The position numbers and the translations under genes are program-made. From Brevundimonas mediterranea (GTDB lineage: Bacteria; Pseudomonadota; Alphaproteobacteria; Caulobacterales; Caulobacteraceae): a stretch of 64,000 nt of DNA. The notes under the pieces are model-generated. The model was not told the DNA's origin, did not search any database, and saw only the letters and a program-made list of their open reading frames with translations. The DNA lies in the NCBI RefSeq assembly GCF_011064825.1, contig NZ_CP048751.1, positions 124,001 through 188,000 of the forward strand. The letters are read 5' to 3'. Shown here piece after piece: positions 1 to 12,157 of this stretch. The first letter of the stretch is position 1. Every line of letters begins with the position of its first letter.

Positions 1-112
1 GGCCATCCCGCGATCTAGACTAATCGTCCGTATGCGGGCCGCACCGAAGTGTGAAGACACGAAGAACATCTGGTGACAGATGCGATCCATACGGATCATT
101 CAGTAACGAAAA

Positions 113-140
113 CGACCGGAAGGCCGAGGCCTCCCGGTCG
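113..140 (-). terminator. Rho-independent terminator-like hairpin after the TonB receptor gene
   Basis: A 7-bp outer stem (CGACCGG with CCGGTCG) encloses a further GC-rich inner stem. Read on the minus strand it is followed by a run of four T. It lies about 24 bases beyond the stop codon of the minus-strand TonB receptor gene, so it probably ends that transcript. The rest of bases 1-163 shows nothing else I can name. Confidence 0.6.
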
Positions 141-163
141 CAACGCGTCACTTGTTCCAAAGA

Positions 164-2818
164 TCAGAAGCGGGCGGTCAGGCTGACCGAGGCGCTCTGG
201 CCCAGGTCGTAGTTGTTGACCCGGATCTTGTTGCCCCGTTCCTGGTATTCGTCGAACTCGGTTCCCAGCAGGTTCCGCAGTTCCAGGGCGAAGCCCATGT
301 CGCGGGCCATGACGGTGAAGTCCTTGCGATAGACGAAGTCCAGGAACACGCCGGGCTCCTGGATGAAGTCAGGCTCGCGGCTCGCGCCGGTGCCAGCGCC
401 GCGGGCGGTGATCCGGTCGCTGACATAGTTGACGATGATCGTCGCCTGCGAGCGGGCCGTATCGTCTTCCCAACCCAGTTGCAGGTTGGCGACATGGTCC
501 GACTGGCCTTGCAGACGGCTGCCGTCCTGAATGAAGAAGGACGCCTGTTCCGGCGCACCTGCCCCACCCAGGGTCAGGACGGTGTCGCCCTCGCCCACCT
601 TAACCTCGGAGTCCGAGTAGGTGTAGTTGGCCTGCACCAGCCAACGCTTGTTGGCGATGAAGCTCATGGTCTGGTCGGGGAACTCGAAATACTTCTTCAC
701 CTCGACCTCGGCGCCCATGATGGTCGCCTTGGGCGCGTTCAGATACGACTGCTGGCGCTGGTTGCCCACTTCGACGATGACGGATTCAACCGGCTTGTCC
801 ATGTCCTTGTAGAAGACGCCGGCGGTGATGAACTGCTGGCGGGCGAAGTACCATTCGTACCGCGCGTCCAGGTTCAGCAGTTCGGTGTCCACCAGATAGG
901 GGTTGCCGATGAAGATGCGGTCGCTTTCCGGATCGGTATAGGCCTGGGGCGCCAGTTCGCGGAACTGCGGACGGCCGATCGTCTGCGACACGCCGAAGCG
1001 CAGTTGCTGATCCTCGGCGAAGTTCCAGGTCGCGGTCAGCGAAGGCAGCCAATACTGTTCTTCGATCTCGGTGGCCTCGTAGGTCGAGGTTCCGCCGAAC
1101 ACGTCGCGCGGCGTGACGCTCTGCTGACCGTCTTCGAAGCGGACGCCGACCGTGGTGCGGACCAGCGGGATGATTTCCGCATCGACCATGGCGTAGGCGG
1201 CGTTGACCTTCAGCTCGGCGTCATAGGCGCTGGCGCCGTTGCTGCCGGCGATTTCACGCAGCTGCAGCGTCGTCGGATTGATATTGTAGTCCGAGAACAG
1301 ATAGTCGATGCGCGACAGGCGCTGGCTATCGGTCAGGCCGTTGACGGCTTCGAACTGCAGATCGTGGCGGCTGGCTTCGCGGTTGTTGTCGAGGGTGGCG
1401 ACGCCCGCGCTGATGACGGCTTCGCGCGCCGAGGACAGCGGCAGGGTGTAGGCCACGTCCACGCCGCCGGAGACGATATCGTTGTCCAGTTCGCTGAACG
1501 AGATCAGATTGCCCTGAACGTTGTGAATGTAGTCGCCGTTCGCATTGACGCCGTACTGGAAGCGCGACTCATAGGGCGCGTCCCGCGACGTCTTGGCATA
1601 GGCCGCGCGCCAGTCGATCTCCAGCGCGCCATCCATGAACTGATGTTCGCCGGCCAGCTGGCTGCTCCAAAGCTGGCGCACGAACCATTCCGTATAGTCG
1701 TTGCGGATGACGCTGCCGCCGGCGTCGAAGTCCGGACCGGCCACCGAGCGGGCTTCCTTGGTCGTGTTGCGGACGTACAGGTTGGTCCACTTGACCTCGT
1801 GGTCGGCGTTCGACAGCGACAGACCGCCGAGGAAGTTCAGGCGAATGTCGTTCTGGTTCGAGTCGACGTCATAGGTTGAAACCGGCACCAGGACTTCGCC
1901 CTGGAACTGGCCCTCTTCCTGGACGCCGCCACGGGCGCGCCAGCTGTTGTCGTATCCGGCGACGGCGATCAGGCCCAGGGTGCCGAAACCCGTGTCCTGC
2001 GAGAAGCCGCCCGCCAGTTCCACACCGCCGTCGATCGGCGTCTTTTCGCGTTGCAGCAGGCGCAGCGGCGCATTGACCAGCGACTGCCCCATGGTCTGGA
2101 GTTGGTCGGCGGTGAAGTTGGCGCTGTTGATCTGCTTGCCCTGGTCGAAGGCGATGGCGATGGCGCCGGGCACTTCGCGGGTGTCGTCGTCAAAACCGGT
2201 GAAGTCGGTGCGCGACCCGTAATAGATCAGGTTTTCCTTGCCGGTGGATTCGGTGTTTCCGCCCAGCGACAGCTTCATGTTGAAGAAGGGTTCGTTCGGG
2301 GCGTCGATGGTGTGCAGATCGATCACGCCGCCGCCGAACTCGCCGGGGAAGTTCGGCGAATAGGTCTTCTGAACCGTCACGCCGTCCAGGATGCTGGAGG
2401 GGAACAGGTCCAGGGGCACGACGCGCTGCAGCGGCTCGGGGCTGGGCAGGGGCGAACCGTTCAGCAGGGCCGAAGAATAACGCTCGCCCAGTCCGCGGAC
2501 GTAGATGAACCGGCCCTCGACGATCGACAGGCCGGTCACGCGGGTCAGGGCGGCGGCGGCGTTGCTGTCGCCGGTGCGCTCCAGGTCCTCGGATGTCAGG
2601 AAGGCCGCGACTTCGGAGCTCTCGCGGTTGGGTTCGGGAATATAACGGCCCAGGACGACGATCTCGCCGACTTCGGTCGCCTGTTCCTCGACCTGTTCGG
2701 CCGGGGTCTGCGCGGTCGGGGAAGTCGTCGGGGCCGTCTGGGCGAACGCCAGGCCGGGCGCGATCAGCGCACTGGTGGCGAGAAGGACCCCGCTCAGGGT
2801 CAGAGTAAGTCTATTCAT
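164..2818 (-). CDS. TonB-dependent outer-membrane receptor
   Basis: Predicted 884-residue outer-membrane receptor that would import a large or scarce substrate using TonB energy. Residues 1-27 are a signal peptide ending in AFAQ. A plug domain follows at about residues 65-190, with the typical VRGLGERY segment, and the remainder reads as alternating beta strands of a 22-strand barrel ending in an aromatic residue. It lacks an N-terminal STN signalling domain. It is the second gene after a large lipoprotein gene on the same strand, 75 bases apart with a strong hairpin between them, so the two are probably co-expressed at different levels. The substrate cannot be read from the sequence. Confidence 0.9.
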   Translation of the reverse strand: MNRLTLTLSGVLLATSALIAPGLAFAQTAPTTSPTAQTPAEQVEEQATEVGEIVVLGRYIPEPNRESSEVAAFLTSEDLERTGDSNAAAALTRVTGLSIVEGRFIYVRGLGERYSSALLNGSPLPSPEPLQRVVPLDLFPSSILDGVTVQKTYSPNFPGEFGGGVIDLHTIDAPNEPFFNMKLSLGGNTESTGKENLIYYGSRTDFTGFDDDTREVPGAIAIAFDQGKQINSANFTADQLQTMGQSLVNAPLRLLQREKTPIDGGVELAGGFSQDTGFGTLGLIAVAGYDNSWRARGGVQEEGQFQGEVLVPVSTYDVDSNQNDIRLNFLGGLSLSNADHEVKWTNLYVRNTTKEARSVAGPDFDAGGSVIRNDYTEWFVRQLWSSQLAGEHQFMDGALEIDWRAAYAKTSRDAPYESRFQYGVNANGDYIHNVQGNLISFSELDNDIVSGGVDVAYTLPLSSAREAVISAGVATLDNNREASRHDLQFEAVNGLTDSQRLSRIDYLFSDYNINPTTLQLREIAGSNGASAYDAELKVNAAYAMVDAEIIPLVRTTVGVRFEDGQQSVTPRDVFGGTSTYEATEIEEQYWLPSLTATWNFAEDQQLRFGVSQTIGRPQFRELAPQAYTDPESDRIFIGNPYLVDTELLNLDARYEWYFARQQFITAGVFYKDMDKPVESVIVEVGNQRQQSYLNAPKATIMGAEVEVKKYFEFPDQTMSFIANKRWLVQANYTYSDSEVKVGEGDTVLTLGGAGAPEQASFFIQDGSRLQGQSDHVANLQLGWEDDTARSQATIIVNYVSDRITARGAGTGASREPDFIQEPGVFLDFVYRKDFTVMARDMGFALELRNLLGTEFDEYQERGNKIRVNNYDLGQSASVSLTARF

Positions 2819-2854
2819 GGTCTGCGCCTTGAAGGGGTCAGGAAACGCGAAGAA

Positions 2855-2882
2855 CCGGCGGCGACCTCATGGTCGCCGCCGG
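2855..2882 (-). terminator. Strong intercistronic hairpin between lipoprotein and TonB receptor
   Basis: A perfect 12-bp inverted repeat (CCGGCGGCGACC, loop of four bases, then its complement) sits in the 75-base gap between the lipoprotein stop codon and the receptor start. On the minus strand it is followed by GTTCTTCG, a poor T-run. It could be a partial terminator, an mRNA-stabilising hairpin, or both, setting different levels for the two proteins. Confidence 0.55.
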
Positions 2883-2893
2883 AACTGTCATCG

Positions 2894-4420
2894 TCAGCAG
2901 GTCGAGCCGGAGGTCAGGCCGCAGGTCCAACCCTGCCACCAGGTGTCCTGAGCGTTCCGCACCGCGCCGATGTAGGTCACGCTGTCGAAGAAGCCGTAGA
3001 CGGTCTTCGGATCAACCGCCGTCACGGCGTTTTCATTGGCGCCGTTGATGAACGCCAGGTTCTGGTTGGTGATGGTCGTGCCCGAGGCCGGAGCGGTCAG
3101 GGTCGAGGTCCCCAGCGCCGTCACATTGGTGTTGCGGGCGTTGGTGAAGACCGCCGTCGAGCGGGCGACGTTGGCCGGACGATACGAAACCGAGCAGGAC
3201 ATGAAGATCGAACGCAGCGACGGCGTCGAACCGCTGTCGAAGCTGGTTTGGGTGTCGCCGTCGGCGATGTCGAAGCAGCCGGCGACCGAGCCCGTCGTCG
3301 AGGTGGCGACGATATTGATCAGGTTCGGGTTGGTGCCGGTGTCGAAGTGCATGACCGTGTGGGCGTCTGTCGGCGAGTTACGGCCGACCAGGGTCCAGTT
3401 GGCGATCCTCGGCTGCGACAGGTAGCGCGAGAGGTAGGGCGTCGATGTCGGGGCGGACGAGAACTCGAAGCCGGCCGAACGGCTGGTCGAGTTCGGGGCG
3501 CGCTGGGTCACGATGCCGAACTGGGCGCCGCCGCGCCAGCCGGTGTCGGTGTCCAGGCCGTCGTCGTCGGCGCCGTTGATGACGATATGCTTCAGATTGG
3601 CGTTGCCGCCGAAGATTTCGATGCCGTCGTCCGAGCTGTTGTACGACTGGATGTGGTCCAGAGTCGTGCCCGAGCCGACGCCAGCCAGGGTCAGGGCCTG
3701 AAGCTCATTGCCGGTCGCGATTTCGAAGCCGGAGTATTTGATCTGGATGTAGCGCAGGCGGCCAGAGTTATCGGCCGGGGTGTTGCCGCCGAAGAAGGCG
3801 TTGGTGCCCTCGATCTGACCGGTGCAGGTGACCGGCGCGGTCAGTTGGCAGTTAGCCGCAGGCGCGCGGCCCGCGAGAACGATGCCGCCCCACTGACCTT
3901 GCGAGGTCGGCGTGGTCGTGCCCTCGACGTTCTGGCGGCTGGTGAAAACGATCGGGTTGGTGGCGGTGCCTTCGGCAAAGATCTGCGAACCGCGATTGAC
4001 CAGAAGATAGTCGCCGCCGTTGGAGGCGAACACCCGCACGCCCGGATCGATCGTCAGGATGCCCTGCGTGCCCGTAGTCGAGGCCGGATCGACGCCACGG
4101 TCGGTGCCGACTTCGGTGCGGCCGCTGATCGCGTAGATGGTGCCTGCGCGAACCGACAGGGTCAGGTTGCCTAGAACCTGGGTCGGCAGTTGGCAGACGC
4201 GCAGAGTGCCGTTGGCGATGGTGCCGACATTGGTCAGGCCGGTGGGGCAGTCGGCGGCGGGGGTGCCGGGTGTCGGCGTCGTCGGCGTGGTCGGCGTGCC
4301 GCCGCCGCCGTTGCCGAAATCGCCTTCACCAGGCGAAGCCACCTCGGCGGAGCCGCAGGCGGCGAGCGCGAGGGCGCTGGCCGCCGTCACGAGAAGGGTC
4401 TTGAGCTGAAGGCCGGTCAT
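2894..4420 (-). CDS. Large surface lipoprotein, beta-helix-like, partner of TonB receptor
   Basis: 508-residue predicted lipoprotein. The start at 4420 is chosen because GGTGGA lies just upstream and a lipoprotein signal peptide follows directly, with the lipobox cysteine at residue 22 (LAAC). An in-frame extension upstream to 4636 has no such features. After the cysteine there is a Gly/Thr/Pro linker, then a long stretch with regularly spaced short strands (for example IYAISGRTEVG, IFAEGTATNPIVF, LKHIVINGADDDGLD) that looks like a right-handed parallel beta-helix. Several cysteines near the C-terminus may form disulfides. It is probably the surface binding partner of the receptor encoded next to it. 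Function and ligand are unknown. Confidence 0.75.
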   Translation of the reverse strand: MTGLQLKTLLVTAASALALAACGSAEVASPGEGDFGNGGGGTPTTPTTPTPGTPAADCPTGLTNVGTIANGTLRVCQLPTQVLGNLTLSVRAGTIYAISGRTEVGTDRGVDPASTTGTQGILTIDPGVRVFASNGGDYLLVNRGSQIFAEGTATNPIVFTSRQNVEGTTTPTSQGQWGGIVLAGRAPAANCQLTAPVTCTGQIEGTNAFFGGNTPADNSGRLRYIQIKYSGFEIATGNELQALTLAGVGSGTTLDHIQSYNSSDDGIEIFGGNANLKHIVINGADDDGLDTDTGWRGGAQFGIVTQRAPNSTSRSAGFEFSSAPTSTPYLSRYLSQPRIANWTLVGRNSPTDAHTVMHFDTGTNPNLINIVATSTTGSVAGCFDIADGDTQTSFDSGSTPSLRSIFMSCSVSYRPANVARSTAVFTNARNTNVTALGTSTLTAPASGTTITNQNLAFINGANENAVTAVDPKTVYGFFDSVTYIGAVRNAQDTWWQGWTCGLTSGSTC

Positions 4421-4690
4421 CGTCAGTCCACCGTGTCTGGTCAAAGAGCTATGACAGGGGACGACCGAGCTCATGCCCGGCCGCGATGACGTGATCGTCC
4501 CTCCTGCCCGGCTCCAGTCATTAGGGATGCTGTGTGACGGCGCATGCGCCTCGGCATGAAGGTTCGGCGGAGGTTTTGCGGAGAAATAGAATCTGTTTTG
4601 CGACGATTGATCTGCCCTCCGATCAATACGCCACATCGAATACGTCTGCTGTCGGTGGTTGCAGAGGCGCAGACGCCGAGCTTCGCCCGA

Positions 4691-5200
4691 TCAGTCGCCG
4701 TTCCACCAGCCCAGGCTGAACGGGATCCTGTGGCCCTTCACCGTCACGGCGCCGGTGATCACCGGGGTGCGGTCGCCCAGATTGCGGCGTGCGGTGGCCA
4801 GTGCGCCGGGATCGATGCGGGCGTCCAGAACGAGTTGTCGCCCATCGGGCATGACGCCGACGAAATGCAGGCGCTCGTCGGTCAGGTCATAGGCGCGCGG
4901 CGTGATCTGCACCGGGCCGTCCGGCCCCGACAGCGTCAGGATCAGGGGTGCGCCGCCCCTCTGCGCCGCTTCCCACGCCTCCAGGGCCGAGGCCTGGCCA
5001 ATGAACAGGCTTTCGACCCGCCAGCCTTGTGTCGGTTCGGACACCGGCCGATAGTCGCCCGAGATGTCGCCTTCGAGCCGATGCCGGAAGGACGCCGTGG
5101 CGGCGGGCGCCGTCGCCGTGGACGCCGGGGCGGTGTCGCGCCGCTCACAAGCCGCAAGCGCCGCCAGACAGACCAGGGCTGGCGCCAGAAGACGCCGCAT
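4691..5200 (-). CDS. Small putative lipoprotein of unknown function
   Basis: 169 residues from the ATG at 5200; a GTG one codon upstream (5203) is an alternative. A short hydrophobic signal peptide ends in a lipobox (LAAC, Cys18), so it is probably a lipid-anchored periplasmic or outer-membrane protein. The mature part is mixed alpha/beta without a domain I recognise. The start overlaps the stop of the upstream M28 peptidase gene (TGATG), so translation is likely coupled and the two proteins may act together. Confidence 0.65.
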   Translation of the reverse strand: MRRLLAPALVCLAALAACERRDTAPASTATAPAATASFRHRLEGDISGDYRPVSEPTQGWRVESLFIGQASALEAWEAAQRGGAPLILTLSGPDGPVQITPRAYDLTDERLHFVGVMPDGRQLVLDARIDPGALATARRNLGDRTPVITGAVTVKGHRIPFSLGWWNGD

Positions 5201-6159
5201 CACCGATCCAGCGAACGGTCCAGGGCGCGGAAGCCGGCGATGGCCAGTTCGGTCGCCGCAGTGAAGACCTCAGGCCTGATCCGCTCGAAGTCATCGGTCG
5301 GGCGGTGATAGTCGGGGTGATAGTCGATGCCCATATAGAGGAAGGGCACGCCCTTGTCGTGGAAGGCGCCCTGGTCCGACGCCGAGACCCAGTTGTTCTC
5401 CCCCTCGTCCTGCGGCGTGTCCTTGCCGAAGGCGAAACTGACCGGGCCGACCGCCGGCAGGGGCTCCAGGATCGGGCGCAGGTTCGGGTGCTGGTATGTG
5501 CCCGTGACCCACAGATGCCCGTCGGTCTCGGCCCGCGCCGTCATGTCGAAGTTCAGATTCAGGGCGATGGACGACAGGGGCACGGGCGGCGCCTTGACGA
5601 ACTCGCGCGCGCCCAGCAGCCCCCGCTCCTCCCCGTCGAAGGCGACCAGCAGGACGCTGTGCTCCGGCGCCTGGGCCTTCAGCCGTTTGGCCAGCTCCAG
5701 CATCGTGGCGACCCCCGAGGCGTTGTCGTCGGCGCCGTTGTAGATCTGGCCGTCGTGCATGCCGACATGATCATAATGGGCGCTGACCACGATATAGCGG
5801 TCGCCCACCCGGGTTCCGGGGATCAGGCCCAGCACATTGACCCCGCGATAGGTGACAGGCCCCTGCGGCGAAGGCCCCGTCCCCTCGAACGGCTGCAGCC
5901 GCCCGAACGGCGCGGGCGCGACGCCCAGCGCCTCGAGTCGCGCCACCAAATAGGCCCGCGCCCGCTCCCCGCCCGGCGTGCCGGTTCCCCGCCCCTCCAT
6001 GTCGTCGGCCGACAGGATCCGCACATCGTCCAGCAGCGAGCCATAGTCGGCGGCGGGCATCGGCGCGGGCGGCGGCGGGCTGATGGGCTCGACACAGCCG
6101 CTCAGGGCCAGGGCGGCGCATCCGCCGAGCAGAAGGGATCGGGCGGCGGCGGACAGCAT
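5200..6159 (-). CDS. M28-family zinc metallopeptidase, lipoprotein
   Basis: 319 residues with a lipoprotein signal peptide (lipobox LSGC, Cys22), so it is an envelope-anchored exopeptidase of the M28 aminopeptidase type. The di-zinc ligands and catalytic residues are visible: His128 and Asp130 in SAHYDH, the bridging Asp in GADDN (144/145), the general base Glu177 and ligand Glu178 in DGEERG, and a C-terminal HPDYHRPTDD segment with the last histidine. GGAGTCGTCC precedes the ATG. It is translationally coupled to the small lipoprotein downstream and divergent from ligA. Peptide specificity is unknown. Confidence 0.88.
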   Translation of the reverse strand: MLSAAARSLLLGGCAALALSGCVEPISPPPPAPMPAADYGSLLDDVRILSADDMEGRGTGTPGGERARAYLVARLEALGVAPAPFGRLQPFEGTGPSPQGPVTYRGVNVLGLIPGTRVGDRYIVVSAHYDHVGMHDGQIYNGADDNASGVATMLELAKRLKAQAPEHSVLLVAFDGEERGLLGAREFVKAPPVPLSSIALNLNFDMTARAETDGHLWVTGTYQHPNLRPILEPLPAVGPVSFAFGKDTPQDEGENNWVSASDQGAFHDKGVPFLYMGIDYHPDYHRPTDDFERIRPEVFTAATELAIAGFRALDRSLDR

Positions 6160-6225
6160 GGACGACTCCGTAAACGATGATTCAGCCTAGCGTGCGGATC
6201 GCCCGGCGTCAGCCCGTGGTAATGA

Positions 6226-9503
<3,278 letters not shown>

Positions 9504-9514
9504 GGAGTTCTCGC

Positions 9515-10756
9515 ATGTCTGTTCCGCCCCCGCTCGTGTCGCCGTCCGCGATGAAGGGCAGACGATACGATCTGGACTGGATCCGTGTCGGCGCCTTCAT
9601 GCTGCTGATCCTCTATCACGTCGGCATGTTCTATGTGCCCTGGGACTGGCATGTGAACAGTCCGCGTCAGATCGAGGCGCTCGAGCCGATCATGCTGATG
9701 ACAAGCCCGTGGCGGCTGACCCTGCTGTTTCTGGTCTCGGGCTGCGCGACCCGGTTTCTGGCGGACGGGTTCGAGGCGCGCGGCCAGAGCGGATGGGCGC
9801 TGGCCGGATCGCGCATCCTGCGCCTGCTGCCGCCGCTGCTGTTCGGCATGTTCGTGATCGTGCCGCCCCAGAGCTATTACGAGATCCTCGAAGCGGCGAA
9901 GGGCCTGGGGATCGCCGACCCGGCGCACAGCTTGGTGCTCAAGGACTTCTGGCTGCGCTACGTCACCTCGACCGGCCACTGGTGCGACGCCGACGGCTGC
10001 CTGACCACGCCGACGTGGAACCACCTGTGGTTCATCGCCTATCTGCTGCCCTACAGCCTGTTGCTGGCGGCGATGATCGCCTTGCCGACCGTTCGGCGCG
10101 CCCTTCAGGCGGCGGGCGATCGGGTCTTTCGGGGATGGGGTCTGGTGGTCTGGCCGATCCTGTATCTGATCCTGATCCGCTGGTTCCTGGCGCCCCGGTT
10201 CGAGATCACCCATGCCCTGACCGACGACTGGTACAACCACGCCCTCAGCTTCGGCGCCTTCCTGTTCGGCTATCTGATCGCCCGGTCCGAAGAGGCGCGT
10301 CAGACCCTGATGCGGATGCGTTGGCCGGCCCTGATCATCGCCCTGTGCAGCTGGGCGGCCTGGGCGACCTATGCCTGGGTCTATCGCGGCGACGTCAATC
10401 CGTCCGAGCCGCTCAGGCAGGCGATGCGGATCGTCTATGCGCTGGATCAGGCGGGCTTCATCGCCGCCATTCTGGGCTTCGGCGCACGACGGTTGAACCG
10501 GGGCGGCCCGGCCCTGCGCTATCTCTCGGTGGGCGTCTTCCCCTTCTATATCGTCCACCAGACCGTGACGGTCGTGGCGGCCTATAATCTGGCCACGCTC
10601 CACCTGCCGTTGGGCTTGGAGGCCGGCCTGCTGATCCTGATCACCGCCCTGGGCTGCCTCCTCGCCTATGAGATCGCGCGCCGGATCGGATGGCTGGGCC
10701 TGTTGCTGGGGGTGAAGCCGCAGAAGGAAGGGCGAACCGCGCGGTCGCCCGCCTGA
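9515..10756 (+). CDS. Acyltransferase 3 family membrane protein
   Basis: 413 residues with about ten membrane-spanning segments. It belongs to the acyltransferase-3 (OafA/MdoC-like) family, which moves acyl groups onto surface glycans or other envelope molecules. The N-terminal helix carries the characteristic DWIR and the conserved histidine in LILYHVGM. GGAG lies six bases before the ATG at 9515. It is divergent from the LytTR regulator, and the tiny gap suggests shared control. The acceptor is unknown; OpgC-like glucan succinylation is one possibility. Confidence 0.85.
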   Translation: MSVPPPLVSPSAMKGRRYDLDWIRVGAFMLLILYHVGMFYVPWDWHVNSPRQIEALEPIMLMTSPWRLTLLFLVSGCATRFLADGFEARGQSGWALAGSRILRLLPPLLFGMFVIVPPQSYYEILEAAKGLGIADPAHSLVLKDFWLRYVTSTGHWCDADGCLTTPTWNHLWFIAYLLPYSLLLAAMIALPTVRRALQAAGDRVFRGWGLVVWPILYLILIRWFLAPRFEITHALTDDWYNHALSFGAFLFGYLIARSEEARQTLMRMRWPALIIALCSWAAWATYAWVYRGDVNPSEPLRQAMRIVYALDQAGFIAAILGFGARRLNRGGPALRYLSVGVFPFYIVHQTVTVVAAYNLATLHLPLGLEAGLLILITALGCLLAYEIARRIGWLGLLLGVKPQKEGRTARSPA

Positions 10757-10759
10757 TGC

Positions 10760-10783
10760 GAGGGCTGGGACCGCCCAGCCCTC
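10760..10783 (+). terminator. Hairpin downstream of the acyltransferase gene
   Basis: A perfect 10-bp stem (GAGGGCTGGG with CCCAGCCCTC) around a 4-base loop starts three bases after the acyltransferase stop codon. It has no clear T-run, so termination is plausible but not certain. Confidence 0.45.
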
Positions 10784-10930
10784 CTAATTCCGCAGGAAAA
10801 CCGTCGAGGGATCAGTGGCTTGAAAATGATTCAAGCCGCCAACCCAGCACGTTCGCCGACGGGCCTATGATCTCGCCCAGGTCTTTGACATCGCGATCCG
10901 ACATCCTGACGCAACGGCTTTGGACGTCGG

Positions 10931-10957
10931 AAATAGACGAAATAGACGAAATAGACT
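10931..10957. repeat. Three tandem copies of a 9-bp unit
   Basis: AAATAGACG is repeated three times (the last copy ends in T) in an A/T-rich patch just beyond the stop of adhP. The third copy plus the following CTATTTTTT can form a small hairpin with a T-run on the plus strand. It looks like a slippage-prone microsatellite; no function is evident. Confidence 0.7.
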
Positions 10958-10986
10958 CTATTTTTTGTAGAGGGATCGCGTCGATT

Positions 10987-12015
10987 TCAGATCGTCATCA
11001 CGATCCGGCCCTCGATCTGGCCGTCGCGCATCCGCTGGAAGATGCTGTTGATGTTCTCCAGCGGCTCGACCGAGACCGTGGCCTTGACCTTCTCGTCGGC
11101 GGCGAACTGAAGCGCCTCCTGAAGGTCCAGACGGGTGCCGACGATGGATCCGCGCACCGTGGTGCCGTTCAGCACCATGTCGAAGATCGACAGGGGGAAG
11201 TCGCCGGGCGGCAGGCCGTTCAGGGCCACGGTCGCGCCGCGCGAGGTCATGTTGACCGCCTGTTCGAAGGCCTTGGGCGAGACGGCCGTGACCAGCACGC
11301 CCTGGGCGCCGCCGTCGGTCTGGGCCTTGATGTCGGCGGCGGGGTCGTTGGACGTCTTGGCGTTGACCGTCACGGTCGCGCCCAGCCGTCGCGCCAGGTC
11401 CAGTTTGGCGTCGTCCACGTCCACGGCGGCGACGTTCAGCCCCATGGCCTTGGCGTATTGGACCGCCACATGGCCCAGGCCGCCGATGCCCGAGATCACC
11501 ACCCAGTCGCCCGGCTTGGTGTCGGTCATCTTCAGCCCCTTGTAGACCGTCACCCCGGCGCACAGGATCGGGGCGATGTCGGTGAAGCTGACATTGGCCG
11601 GCAGATGGCCGACGTAGTTGGGGTCGGCGATGGCGTATTCCGCAAACCCGCCGTTGACCGAATATCCGGTGTTCTGCTGGTCATGACACAGGGTCTCCCA
11701 GCCGCCCAGGCAGTGTTTGCAGTGGCCGCAGGCCGAGTAGAGCCACGGCACCCCGACCCGGTCGCCCTCCTTGACCAGAGTAACCCCGGCCCCCACAGCC
11801 GAGACATAGCCGACGCCCTCGTGGCCCGGAATGAAGGGCGGGTTCGGCTTGACCGGCCAGTCGCCCTCGGCGGCGTGCAGATCGGTGTGACAGACGCCAG
11901 AGGCCTCGATCTTGACCTGAATCTGGCCCGGACCCGGCTCGGGGACCGCCACCTCCTCGATGGTCAGCGGCTGGCCGAATGCGCGCACGACGGCGGCCTT
12001 CATGGTTCTGGACAT
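10987..12015 (-). CDS. adhP: Zinc-dependent alcohol dehydrogenase AdhP
   Basis: 342-residue medium-chain dehydrogenase that oxidises ethanol and similar primary alcohols to aldehydes with NAD+. Catalytic zinc ligands are Cys42, His65 and Glu66 (GHEGVG). The structural zinc site is Cys96, Cys99, Cys102 and Cys110. The nucleotide-binding motif GIGGLGHVA is intact. GAGGAT lies seven bases before the ATG. It follows the aldehyde dehydrogenase gene by 142 bases on the same strand, so the pair would carry alcohol to acid in two steps. Confidence 0.93.
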   Translation of the reverse strand: MSRTMKAAVVRAFGQPLTIEEVAVPEPGPGQIQVKIEASGVCHTDLHAAEGDWPVKPNPPFIPGHEGVGYVSAVGAGVTLVKEGDRVGVPWLYSACGHCKHCLGGWETLCHDQQNTGYSVNGGFAEYAIADPNYVGHLPANVSFTDIAPILCAGVTVYKGLKMTDTKPGDWVVISGIGGLGHVAVQYAKAMGLNVAAVDVDDAKLDLARRLGATVTVNAKTSNDPAADIKAQTDGGAQGVLVTAVSPKAFEQAVNMTSRGATVALNGLPPGDFPLSIFDMVLNGTTVRGSIVGTRLDLQEALQFAADEKVKATVSVEPLENINSIFQRMRDGQIEGRIVMTI

Positions 12016-12041
12016 GGAACATCCTCATCGATTTGGGGGAA

Positions 12042-12075
12042 CGGGCGGACCGGAAGCAGGACACCGGCCCGCCCG
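12042..12075. other. Inverted repeat between aldehyde and alcohol dehydrogenase genes
   Basis: CGGGCGGACCGG and CCGGCCCGCCCG form a 12-bp stem with one mismatch around a 10-base loop, about 27 bases before the adhP start. There is no T-run. It may be an mRNA processing or stabilising hairpin. A second, 7-bp repeat (ATGGCCG/CGGCCAT) lies near 12123-12146. Confidence 0.4.
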
Positions 12076-12157
12076 CCTGGGAGTTAGCTCTCCGGACAGA
12101 CGGATCAGAGAGCGATCGGAGAATGGCCGATCCGGAACCGGCCATCCTTGATGCAGA

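Noticed and set aside
2051..4174. Plus-strand frame across the lipoprotein and receptor genes
   Set aside because: Antisense shadow; spans the hairpin and two real genes with no domain.
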